DNA from: Euglena gracilis
Lineage: Eukaryota > Euglenida > Euglenophyceae > Euglenales
Assembly (NCBI GenBank): GCA_039621445.1
Contig: CP154954.1
Location: 17,390,589 to 17,454,588, forward strand
Reading direction: 5' to 3'
DNA length: 64,000 bases
Part shown: positions 30,614-39,354 of the stretch, one piece after another
Numbering within the stretch: position 1 is the first letter of the stretch
Layout of the letters: each line of letters opens with the position of its first letter
The notes under the pieces: generated by a model
The model's database searches: none
What the model was told of the DNA's origin: nothing
What the model saw: the letters and a program-made list of their open reading frames with translations, nothing else
Translations under genes and position numbers: made by a program

Positions 30614-30635
30614 CGGGGGGGGGGGGGGGGGGGGT

Positions 30636-30673
<38 letters not shown>

Positions 30674-30712
30674 CGGGGGGGGGGGGGGGGTGGGGGGGGG
30701 GGGGGGGCGCGG
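30601..30712. repeat. Poly-G tract inside the copy B endonuclease
   Basis: About 95-100 bases of almost pure G, with single T, C or A-type interruptions, at a place where copy C has an ordinary coding sequence (about 37,140-37,166). It could be slippage expansion or an assembly artefact. Confidence 0.8.
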
Positions 30713-31256
30713 CCCGGGGGAAGCTGTCTGGTGAGGGGAGCCTCTCGATGGGGATCATGAGGAAGGAGAAGGGGGTGGGGTCGTTGGCCAGGGCGTCGTG
30801 CAGGGCGTCGGCGCAGCGCCCCCGGCTCCACCAGTGCTCCTTGGTCCGCTTGTAGACCTTCCGCGTGGTCTGCCCAACGTAGAGCCGCCCCGTGGGGAAG
30901 TGGAAGAGGGCGTAAATCCAGCCAGGGGCGTCCCACAGGGCGGCCACGTTGCCCCAATCCACGGCGGCATTGGCTGGGTCGGAAGAGCGGAGCTGCAGGA
31001 CCCTGCGCATGGTCTTGTTGCGCCAGGATTGCCGCCCCCAGCTGCGCTGCATCCACTGAAGGTGGTCCTGCCAGCTCCACTGCCCCTCGTTGCGGCGGTG
31101 GCGGGACGGCTGGGGGTCATGCTTGTCGTAGGGCTCGGCGATGGGGAGGGCGCGGTCATCCCGGGAGTGGGATGGCCTGGGGGGCCTTCGGGAAGAGGGT
31201 TGCCCGGGAGGGCGCTCGGGGGGAGGCCTGGGGGTGCGAGAAACCTCACCAGGCAA
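30700..31256 (-). pseudogene. Penelope copy B, N-terminal GIY-YIG endonuclease half
   Basis: Starts MPGEVSRTPRPPPERPPG as in copy C and encodes the GIY-YIG core: GWIYALFHFPTGRLYVGQ with the two signature tyrosines, and KVYKRTKEHW with the catalytic-type Arg. The frame then enters the poly-G tract at 30,708-30,614, which replaces a stretch present in copy C and shifts the frame, separating this half from the Glu/Asn half (RERKWVGLLNS). Confidence 0.7.
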
Positions 31257-31311
31257 TTCTGAGTGGACCCCGGGGAAAGCTCCCCGAGCCGCAGGGACTG
31301 CGGAAATCTCT

Positions 31312-31690
31312 CTTCTTGATTGGTATGGACGGGGTATTCTGGGTGCGGGTGGGGGTGGGGATGGGAGGGGATGGGGAGGGAGGTGGGGGGGCGCCGCAGA
31401 GGGGGGAGGCCTCGCACGGGTTGCACGCCCACCTCCAGCCGGTGCGGCCCGAACTGGAGGGCCGGAGATACCAGCTCCGGCAGGCGCCTCGCAGGGAGGG
31501 CATACATGGGATGCCGCTCCGATCGGAGGGGGGCCGGCTCGTCGTCTGCCGCCGCCGCCGTCCGCCGCGACGATGGCCTCGCAGGGGATCCCACGGGTTG
31601 GGATGAGAGGGGATCGGAGGGGGGCCGGCCCTTGCCTCCCTCTCTCTCTCTCTCTCTCCCCTCCGCGGTGGTCTCCTCCGCGGTCTCTCT
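31312..31690 (-). repeat. Partial Penelope tail upstream of copy B (pseudo-LTR-like)
   Basis: Homologous to 32,030-32,650 and 58,015-58,430: TC microsatellite, GACGATGGCCTCGCAGGGG, the CCACCTCCAGCCGGTGCGG block, and the end block TCTTCTTGATTGGTATGGAC. It lies directly before the ORF start of copy B on the minus strand. Confidence 0.65.
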
Positions 31691-32029
31691 CTCTCTCTTC
31701 TGAATCGGTGTTGCTGGGGGAACTCCTTGGGGGGAACTCCTTGCCGACCCGAGAGTGTGTGCTTGTGGGGGAAGTGTGTTGTCAGTCGGTGTGGGCGCGT
31801 GTGTTGTCAGTCTGTGTTGCGGTTTCGCCCCAGGCTGGCAGGTGGGGCATCGTCAGGGGTGACGACCCTGCCAACCCTCGTCCCCGACCGCGCTTGTCTG
31901 TGTGGTGCAGACCGTTACAAACGAGCTCTGCGTCCCCCTCCGGGGGGGGGGGGGGGGGGGGGGGGGCTGAAAAAAACCGGCCCCAAAAACAAGGCAGCGC
32001 GGGACGGAAAAATGGTCCACTACCTACGG
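31691..32029. other. Spacer between Penelope copies C and B
   Basis: About 340 bp not shared with the Penelope units. It contains duplicated GTGTTGTCAGTC(G/T)GTGT words and a 25-base G-run (31,940-31,964). It is presumably old flanking DNA caught between insertions. No gene seen. Confidence 0.45.
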
Positions 32030-32055
32030 GGCACCCTCTCTCTCTCTCTCTCTCT

Positions 32056-33640
32056 CTTCTTGATTGGTATGGACGGGGGATTCTGGGTGCGGGTGGGGGT
32101 GGGGATGGGAGGGGGTGGGGGGGTGCCGCAGAGGGGGGAGGCCTCGCACGGGTTGCACGCCCACCTCCAGCCGGTGCGGCCCGAACTGGAGGGCCGGAGA
32201 TACCAGCTCCGGGGTGAGGGAGGTGGGGGGGTGCCGCAGAGGGGGGAGGCCTCGCACGGGTTGCACGCCCACCTCCAGCCGGTGCGGCCCGAACTGGAGG
32301 GCCGGAGAGCTCCGCTCCGGGTGAGGGAGGTGGGGGGGTGCCGCAGAGGGGGGAGGCCTCGCACGGGTTGCACGCCCACCTCCAGCCGGTGCGGCCCGAA
32401 CTGGAGGGCCGGAGATACCAGCTCCGGCAGGCCGGGGGTGGCACACCTGCGATGTCGCCGCCTCCGCGTCCGTGCTGGTCGTCGTCTCCTGCTGCCGCCG
32501 CTGCCGCCGCCGTCCGCCGCGACGATGGCCTCGCAGGGGATCCCACGGGTTGGGATGAGAGGGGATCGGAGGGGGGCCGGCCCTTGCCTCCCTCTCTCTC
32601 TCTCTCTCTCCCCTCCGCGGTGGTCTCGATGTGGTTGGGGGCTCCGACTCCCCCCGACAGTGGCGTTGAGCTTGACATTTTTCCTGCAGCTTCTTCAGCT
32701 CCGCGCTCAGGGCGGAGATGGTGTCCGCCATTCTCTTGATCTCCTTGTGCAGGGCAGCCCCTCGCCTGCTCTGCACCGGCGTCCATACGTCGCCTTCTTC
32801 TCTTCTGCCTCTTGCTTCATCACGGGGTTGGTTGCCCTGCGCACTCCCAGGGCGAGAGGGTCTTGTAGATCTCATGGCGCTTGAACTTTGTGATTCCCCA
32901 GGGCGGTGCCCACGGGTCGATTCCCTGTTGGGTCGCCAAGGGGCTTGGGGCCGGGGCAAATCCCGCTTCGCTTGCTCCCCTGCGGACGGGGTTGGCGGGG
33001 CACAGGCACCACGCTGCCTGCCACCCGCCCGGACTTGGCTCGGTCTCGCTCCGGGGACGTGGCTCCCGGAGGGTTGGTGGCCCTGGTGGGGGCCGTGGGG
33101 GTGGCGCCTTGGACCGGGGTGGTCGGCCTCCCCGATCCTGGCACCTTCATGCCAGTCGTGCGTCTGGCGCTCGAGGTCCGCGGGGCGCTCGACGTTCTGG
33201 GCTGCTGCGGCTTCTTGCCATTCTTGGATGATGCTCCGCCGCTGGGGGCCGCACGAGGCCCAGACCTGGTTCTGCAGGTCCGGGTCCCATGATTCGTACA
33301 TGGCTTGTCCTCGTCCTGCTTGTCGTGGGTCCTTCAGCACCGCCTTCCACTCCTCGTACTTGGCTCGCCACTCGGCAGGCCACTCACTCAACGAAGTGAA
33401 CTTCCTCTTCTTCGTGGGGCCTTGGGAAGAGGTGGGGGCGGCGGTGGTGTCGCGGGGTGGGGGGGGGGGGGTGGGGTGGAGGAGGCGGTTGTGGGCCTCG
33501 ATGGCGGGAATGGGGAGACCTTGGAGGAGGGCCAAGGAAGACGAGGAGGAGGAGGGGCCGATGGTGAGTGCGTTGAGATGCACATTCTGCACGATGGAGG
33601 GGGCTTGTGGCGCGGAGGGAGGGAGGTAGATGGGGATGGG
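32056..33640 (-). CDS. Penelope copy C, C-terminal extension: Val-Pro repeats, AEWPAEWR module, GEADHPGP motif, coiled coil
   Basis: The frame open from 33,937 to 32,024 encodes, after 33,640, IYLPPSAPQAPSIVQNVH, SLSEWPAEWRAKYEEWKAV, DPDLQNQVWASCGPQRRS, and HDWHEGARIGEADHPGPRR. A helical segment ALHKEIKRMADTISALSAEL follows, then Arg/Glu repeats from a TC microsatellite and a Pro/Arg-rich tail made of tandem units. Function unknown: the module is not one I recognise from named families. The PGP ending recalls the NPGP of 2A-type skipping peptides, but the preceding acidic consensus is absent and the Asn is replaced, so skipping is unlikely here. Confidence 0.6.
32101..32430. repeat. Three tandem units of about 108 bp in the copy C tail
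   Basis: Three head-to-tail copies of a block beginning near GGAGGTGGGGGGGTGCCGCA and ending at CAGCTCCGG (starts near 32,101, 32,212 and 32,321). Copies B and D and the tail fragments at 31,380 and 37,845 have one unit. On the sense strand each unit encodes a Cys-rich phrase in one frame (WRWACNPCEASPLCG). Confidence 0.8.
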
Positions 33641-35513
33641 GAACCCGGACCTCCACGGGGACGGGGACGGGCATGGGGACCCGGACCTCCACGGGGACTT
33701 GCACGGGGACCGGGACGACCCGCTCGATGACCCGATCCACGAAGACAGGCTCCCGCACGGGAACGGGGACCTGCCTCTCGACGATGACGACCCGCTCCTG
33801 GAGGACCTCACGGGTGGGTGGGGGGAGGCATGGGGTTGGGGAGGCGGAGTCCGGGTTGGAGAGAGGGGGGCCTTGGGAGGCTGTGGGAGCCGTTGGGGCG
33901 ATGGGGGATTGGGAGGCGGTGCTTGGCTGCGCTGCAACCCCCTCGAGGGCGTCCGTCTCTGTCTCCATGGCCGTGGGCTGGCAACTCTCAGGCCCGCCCG
34001 GGCTCCCCGGGGGCGAGATCCTTGGCGGCGTCACCCCCGGTTCACCGCCCAGCGTAAACCCCGCTCCGGTGTGGGCCAGCCTGTCGCTTGGGGCGTCCCC
34101 GCTCGGCTCTGAGGCCGGTCCTGGCAGCACGATCACGGACCCGCCCGGGCTCCCTGGGGCTGAGATCCTTGGCGGCGTCACCCCCAGTTCACAGCCCGAC
34201 GTAAACCCCGTCACGGTGTGGGCCAGTCCGTGGCTCGGGGCGTCCCCCTCGCTGTCCTCAGGCCCGCCCGGGCTCCCCGGGGGCGGGATCCTTGGCGGCG
34301 TCACCCCCGGTTCACTGCCCGGCGTAAACCCCGCCCCGGTGTGGGCCGGCCTGGTGCTGCGGCTGTTTGGGGCGTCCCCCTCCTCTTGACTGATTGGTAG
34401 AGGCTCGCCCGGGCTCGCCGGGGGCGGGATCCTTGGCGGCATCACCCCCGGGTCCTTGCCCTTGCTGCTCACGGATTGGGCGCACCTCACCTCTGGGGCG
34501 TCCCCCTCTCTGAGCCCTGGCCAGTGGACGGATCGGGACGCTCCTCTCGGGGCCTGCTGCTTGCCGTGGCGCACGTGGGCCTCCCGGTCGATGATCATCA
34601 CGTCCACGTCGGAGGGCTGGGAGGCGGAGGGGGAAGGGGGCGGCGTCATCTCGGCCCGCTCGTCGTCGCTGCCCCCGGTGACGCGTCCGGGGTGGCCGAA
34701 GCCGGAGAGAAAGTCGGCCTGGGGGGGGGCAAGGGCCTCAGGGAGGGGGAGGGCGTGGGCCCGTGGGGTTGGGGGAGCGCGGTGGGGGCTGGAGTGGAGC
34801 CACTTCCACACCTTGGAAAACCAGGTGCGGAGCTCACGGACGCGGATGTCGGTGGCATGCCAGCGCTGGAAGAGGAAGCGGCTCCACACCGATTGCACCA
34901 GGCGGCGAGAGTACCCCCGCCAGATGGCGTTGCGGAAGACGTTGGCCACTGACTGCTTGAAATCCCCCATGTGGCTGCAGGCCATCCGGGCGAACTCCAG
35001 GCGGCCCATGATGACCCCGCCCAGCTGCTCGGTGGGGGCGGTGGAGGTGGTGAGGGTTTAGCCAACAGTTTGGTGGGTGTACGCGTCCTCCCTGTCGTGT
35101 ACGGTGGTGTGCACCACGCGGTCCCCGTTGGAATGGCATTGGATGTACACTCGGACGCCCAGGCACACCACGGACTCGCCGGAGCCGGTGGTCTTGTACT
35201 CCATGCCGTACTCGGCTGCCGAGGGGAGGGGCATGGTGGTGGGGTGGACGATGTCGTCGATGTATCGGGACACGGCGGAGGACCGGAGCTGGGGAGGGAG
35301 GGCGTACATGTGGTCGCGCTCCACGGGGTAGCAGGCCAGGTTGGCCAGCTGCGGGGCCGGGGGGAGGCCCATGGGCATGCCCCGGATCTGGCGCCGGACC
35401 CTTCCGCCATTGCAGGTGTAGTTGTTCTGCACCGCCACGGCCACCAGCTCCTTCAGGTCATCCAAGGAGTAGCCGAGGCCATCCCACGACCAGCCGCCGG
35501 TGGTGAGGGACGG
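33640..35513 (-). pseudogene. Penelope copy C, reverse transcriptase C-half and repeat tail
   Basis: In the frame one base off, coding resumes with the RT palm: GMPMGLPPAPQLANL, RYIDDIVHPT, VCLGVRVYIQ. A locally mutated patch (35,040-35,095) adds a stop. Then MGRLEFARMACSHMGDF continues to the GVxPPRI repeats, with five units visible, and into the Val-Pro repeats without a stop. This read-through shows the RT tail and the following module share one frame in this copy. Confidence 0.7.
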
Positions 35514-37708
35514 TGGGTGGCGGGGTCCACCCCAGCGGGGGTCTTGGTCTCCCGCACGAAGGCCCAGGCCTCCTTGGCCGACTCCATGGTCCGCTCGATG
35601 ATGGCGTCGAAGGTGAAGGCCGTGTACATCGTCGTGAAGTCCGCCGTCTCCAAGCCCCCCGCCAGGATGTCCTTGGAGTGGGTTCGGACCATCCGGACGA
35701 AAGACTCCACGCTGTCGATTCCCCAGAACGCCTTGATGCCCTCCTGCTGTTGCCGCCGCTCGTCCTTTTCCCGGAGGGCGACCTCGATGTGCTTCAGGAG
35801 CGACACCAAAGCCTTGCTCAGGGCATAGAGGGGCTGCCGGGGGGGCTCCTTGGAGGCGGTGGGGGCGGAGGCGGGGGCGGACTCAGAGGCGGGGGCGGGG
35901 GACCCGGGGTCGGGGTCGGGGTTCTTGCGGGTCCCGGCAATGAACCGGAACTTCTTCTTCGCTGGCTTCCAGATGCCGTAGTTGTAGACGACACCGGCGC
36001 CAGTGGGGAAGTGCAACCGCTGGTTGACCTCCGACAGCCGGGCAACCACCTCCCTCCAGGTGTCGGTCACGTCCTCGAACACGGTGGAGTCCGCCAGGTA
36101 GGTGGCCATCTGCTTCTGGTACCAGCGCTTGCAAACGAACATCAGGCCGTGGGGGGCCCGGTCGTCGTGGAGGAAGACGAGGACCTGGTGGGCCTCCCGC
36201 ATTTGCTGTGACAGGCCCGGGAAGCCGGTGGGGACCAGCTCTTCTCTGACGGCCGAGCACCGCCAGTTGGTGGTGCAGCGGGCCTCCACGGCGTCGGCCC
36301 ACTCGCCCAGCTTCCGGAGGTAGGTGGCGTCGGTGGGGTTGCTGCGCGCTGCCCACTCGGTGTACTGGTTCAGCGCCCGGCGGAGGTCGTGGAGGACGGT
36401 GTCGGGGGGGCCCTCCAGCCGGAACTTCTTCCGCAGGTACGACCACCGCAGCAGCTCTGACTCGTTGCTCACCACGTGGCCCTCGTGGAAGGCTGCCGGC
36501 TCCTTCCGGCGGAGGGCTGTGTGGCACTGGCAGCCCTCGAGGTCGTCGGCCTGCGCGGCGGCCACGTCCAGCTCGCTGGAGACCTGGGCGTAGTTGCACA
36601 GCCACGCCTGCCATTGCGGGGCGAACTTGTCGCATACCATGATGGCTGCGGCGACGTCCGGGTTGGGGTGGAGCTTGTAGACGGCCTCTTCCCGCAACAC
36701 CTTGCGCAGCTCCAGATGGCGGGCGCCGTTGTTGGAGTAGGAGAACTTCAGGAACTGCCGCTCGGGGGCCTCCTTCCTCTTCGCCTTGATCAGCTCCACC
36801 AGCTTGCACTCCAGCGAGAGGTGGCCGGAGCGCCGCTCGTCGTCCGGGACGTGCTGCTGCAGCCAGTCCAGGGTGGAACACAGCCGCGCCTTGCCCCAGG
36901 AGCGTGCCTCCGCCAGGGCGCTGGAGTCCCCTTGGTGGCAGCGACGGAGCCACTTGGTTAGGTCGGGGCTGGGCGGGGGGTCGCCTTGGGATGTGGGGGC
37001 GGGGTCGGGGCTGGGGAGGGTGTGCTGGCGGCGGAGCACCTTCCGGCTGACGGGGAAGCCGGGGTAGGCGGCGTTGAAGCCATGGGGCCACATGGAGTTG
37101 AGGAGGCCCACCCACTTGCGCTCGCGGGCGAGGGCATCCCGGCGGGCGAGGGCGCGGCGGTCAGCCCGGGGGAAGCTGTCGGGTGAGGGGAGCCTCTCGA
37201 TGGGGATCATGAGGAAGGAGAAGGGGGTGGGGTCGTTGGCCAGGGCGTCGTGCAGGGCGTCGGCGCAGCGCCCCCGGCTCCACCAGTGCTCCTTGGCCCG
37301 CTTGTAAACCTTCCGGGTGGTCTGCCCAACGTACAGTCGCCCCGTGGGGAAGTGGAAGAGGGCGTAAATCCAGCCGGGGGCATCCCACAGGGCGGCCACG
37401 TCGCCCCAGTCCACGGCGGCGTTGGCTGAGTCGGTGGAGCGGAGCTGCAGGACCCTGCGCATGGTCTTGTTGCGCCAGGATCGCCGCCCCCAGCTGCGTT
37501 GCATCCACTGCAGGTGGTCCTGCCAGCTCCACTGCCCCTCGTTGCGGCGGTGGCGGGACGGCTGGGGGTCGTGCTTGTCGTAGGGCTCGGCGATGGGGAG
37601 GGCACGGTCATCACGGGAGTGGGACGGCCTGGGGGGCCTTCGGGAAGAGGGTTGCCCGGGAGGGCGCTCGGGGGGAGGCCTGGGGGTGCGAGAAACCTCG
37701 CCAGGCAA
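35514..37708 (-). CDS. Penelope-like polyprotein: N-terminal GIY-YIG endonuclease plus reverse transcriptase N-half
   Basis: Frame of 751 codons from ATG 37,708. Residues about 110-215 form a GIY-YIG endonuclease: W113-I-Y115, Y126-V-G128, Arg137, His141, Glu196 (ARERKWVGLLNS), Asn204 and Asn212 (MWPHGFN). Residues about 370-420 hold a Cys-rich linker with CQC. A DKG-like block (LHDDRAPHGLMFVCKRWY) and RT motif A (ETADFTTMYTAF) follow. The endonuclease sits before the RT, the reverse of canonical Penelope elements; an N-terminal position is the known layout of the Naiad/Chlamys-type clade. About 12 residues around the LQTLAAKG segment of copy B are missing here (LLRWSYLRKKF). The frame is lost near 35,514, where copy B has one more G. 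Confidence 0.8.
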
Positions 37709-37789
37709 TTCACGGTGGACCCGGGGTGGACCCCGGGGAAAGCCCCTCGAGCCGCACGGACTGCGAAATCTCTCTCTTGATTGTTATGG

Positions 37790-38140
37790 ACGGGGATTCT
37801 GGGTGTGGTTGTGAGTGGGGATGGGTAGGGGGATGGTTAGGAGGTGGGGGGGTGCCGCAGAGGGGGGAGGCCTCGCACGGGTTGCAACGCCCACCTCCAT
37901 AGCCCGGTGGGCGGCCCTAACTGGACGGATACCAGTACCAGGCTCCGGCAGCCGGGGGTGGCACACCGCTGCGACCCCCCTTGGGGGCCCGCTGCCTCCC
38001 CCACGTCCGTGCCGGTGTCGTCTCCGCTGCGCCGCTGCCGCCGCCGTCCGCCGCTTGACGATGGCTCTCGCAGGGATCCCACGGGTTGGGATGAGAGGGG
38101 GTCGGAGGGGGGCTGGCCCTTGCCTCTCTCTCTCTCTCTC
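37790..38140 (-). repeat. Partial Penelope tail upstream of copy C
   Basis: Diverged copy of the same tail block as 31,312-31,690 (the CCACCTCCA block, GGATCCCACGGGTTGGGATG, TC microsatellite), placed immediately before the copy C start codon. It has several small insertions relative to other copies. Confidence 0.6.
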
Positions 38141-39354
38141 TCTTTTACCACGTGGGTTTCCCTTGCCTTCCTTCGCCTTGCCCCCTCCCCCCATCCCTTG
38201 GCCTCCTGGTCCCCCCCGGTGGTGCCCGGTCTGTCCTGGCGCTCTGGGCTGCCCTTTCCCTTGCCCCCCTCCCCCCCTTCCCTTGGCCCCTCTCCGGTCC
38301 TCCGGGGGGCTGCCCGTCTGTCTAGCGCGCTGGGCTGCCCCTTCCCCCTCCCCCCTCCCTTGCCTGCTGGTGGGTGTGTGGCGGTCCCCGTGCGTGCGTG
38401 CGTGCTGGGGGGGCGGCGCTCCCCCCATGGGCTCCGCACGCCTTTCACGCCACCCCCGGACCCCGCGCCAGGGCCCGGGGGCCCGGGGATGCCACCGCCG
38501 GCGAGCCCCCCACCCCCCAGGGCCCCGTCGGCGTGGTACACCTCGTTCTGGTACCCGCATGACGGGCACGGCTGGCAGGTTCCGTGCCCGGCACGCGGGT
38601 TTCGGGGATCTCCGTGGCCGTGTCGATCTTGGGCTCCGTCGCCTCGTCCTCGGCCTCGTCCTCCCCGTCCTCCGCGTCCTCGTTGCTCTGGTGGCGGCTG
38701 CCTGCTCGCTTGGCGGCTTGGGGGTTCAAACCCAATGGATCTCTTCCGCCCCCGGCGTTGTTGCTGTGGCTGCAGGGGGGCCCAGGGGTTGTCGTCCCTT
38801 AGGTCCGGTCGTTGCTGCTGCTGCTGCGGGGGCGGATTCTGCCGCCATTGGTCGAGCTCTTGCTGCATTTCTTGCAGCGCCCGTTGGAGCCCTTGGAGGC
38901 GCTTTTGGAGGCGTTTTCGGCCGGTGCTTTGTGCTGTTTGCCAGCCCTCTCCTTGGGGTTGGCCCTGCCGGCTTCCTTGTGGGGTGACGTTTCCTTTGCC
39001 ACCCTTGCCTCCTTTCCTGGGCTGTGTCTGCCCTTTTCCTGTTTGTTGTCCTCCTCGCTGGGCCCCCCCTTTTGGGTTGGGCTGTTGGTACCCTCTTTGG
39101 GGTGGTCCGGGGTTCTTTGCTTCCCCGATCCGTGCCCCTTTCTTCCAGTCGTGCTGGTCTTGGCTTCTGCTTCTGGGGCACGGTTCTTCTGCTCCTTCGT
39201 CCCGCTTGACGGCGTGTCGGGCCACGCCCTGCCAGTGATTGGCAGGTACCCCTGGAGATCCGCCCCAGGTCGGTTGCGGGTTCTTAGGCTGGCGCCCCGC
39301 CTGCCACCCGGGGCAGAGGTCCTCTGCGCCGGGCAGGCCGTCATTGCCTGGCAT
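37837..39354 (-). CDS. Subfamily-2 extension protein, second frame: GEAKNPGP, basic coiled coil, Cys-rich motif
   Basis: Overlaps the previous frame by 14 bases. It begins with a second copy of the WGGSPGVPA block, then HDWKKGARIGEAKNPGPP, Gly/Lys-rich sequence, GWQTAQSTGRKRLQKRLQG, a heptad-like helix (ALQEMQQELDQW), and GTCQPCPSCGYQNEVYH, which could bind zinc (C-x2-C-x2-C and a His). It merges into the copy C tail fragment at about 38,140. Repetition of the PGP block in two adjacent frames suggests an internal duplication of about 197 bp followed by a frameshift. Confidence 0.5.
   Translation of the reverse strand: MPGNDGLPGAEDLCPGWQAGRQPKNPQPTWGGSPGVPANHWQGVARHAVKRDEGAEEPCPRSRSQDQHDWKKGARIGEAKNPGPPQRGYQQPNPKGGAQRGGQQTGKGQTQPRKGGKGGKGNVTPQGSRQGQPQGEGWQTAQSTGRKRLQKRLQGLQRALQEMQQELDQWRQNPPPQQQQQRPDLRDDNPWAPLQPQQQRRGRKRSIGFEPPSRQASRQPPPEQRGRGGRGGRGRGRGDGAQDRHGHGDPRNPRAGHGTCQPCPSCGYQNEVYHADGALGGGGLAGGGIPGPPGPGAGSGGGVKGVRSPWGERRPPSTHARTGTATHPPAGKGGGRGKGQPSALDRRAAPRRTGEGPREGGEGGKGKGSPERQDRPGTTGGDQEAKGWGEGARRRKARETHVVKERERERGKGQPPSDPLSSQPVGSLREPSSSGGRRRQRRSGDDTGTDVGEAAGPQGGSQRCATPGCRSLVLVSVQLGPPTGLWRWALQPVRGLPPLRHPPTS

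Larger units (their letters stand above)
24889..31690 (-). mobile_element. Penelope-like element copy B with upstream partial tail (pseudo-LTR-like)
   Basis: Read on the minus strand: a partial copy of the element's tail (31,690-31,312, ending AATCAAGAAGAGAGA), then the 5' start of a full unit (ATG at 31,254-31,256). GIY-YIG, RT and C-terminal module follow, cut at 24,889 by the inverted junction with copy A. It carries two disruptions: a poly-G expansion at 30,614-30,708 and a 945-bp pyrimidine-rich insert at 26,641-27,585. A tail fragment joined head-to-tail to a full unit is the usual Penelope arrangement. Confidence 0.7.
32030..38140 (-). mobile_element. Penelope-like element copy C with upstream partial tail
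   Basis: The most complete unit. On the minus strand: a partial tail (38,140-37,790), the 5' block next to GAAATCTCTCTCTTGATT, ATG at 37,708, GIY-YIG, RT, repeats, C-terminal module, then the 3' end block followed by a TC/GA microsatellite at 32,030-32,055. The outer sequence there is unrelated to other copies, which marks it as the element's 3' terminus. Damage: one missing base near 35,514, a mutated patch at 35,040-35,095 with a stop, and an indel near 33,640. Confidence 0.75.

Noticed and set aside
39150-39190. 2A-like ribosome-skipping peptide at GARIGEAKNPGP
   Set aside because: Rejected as a feature: the D-x-E before NPGP is missing, and sibling copies have DHPGP or KQPGP. Kept only as a question in the findings.
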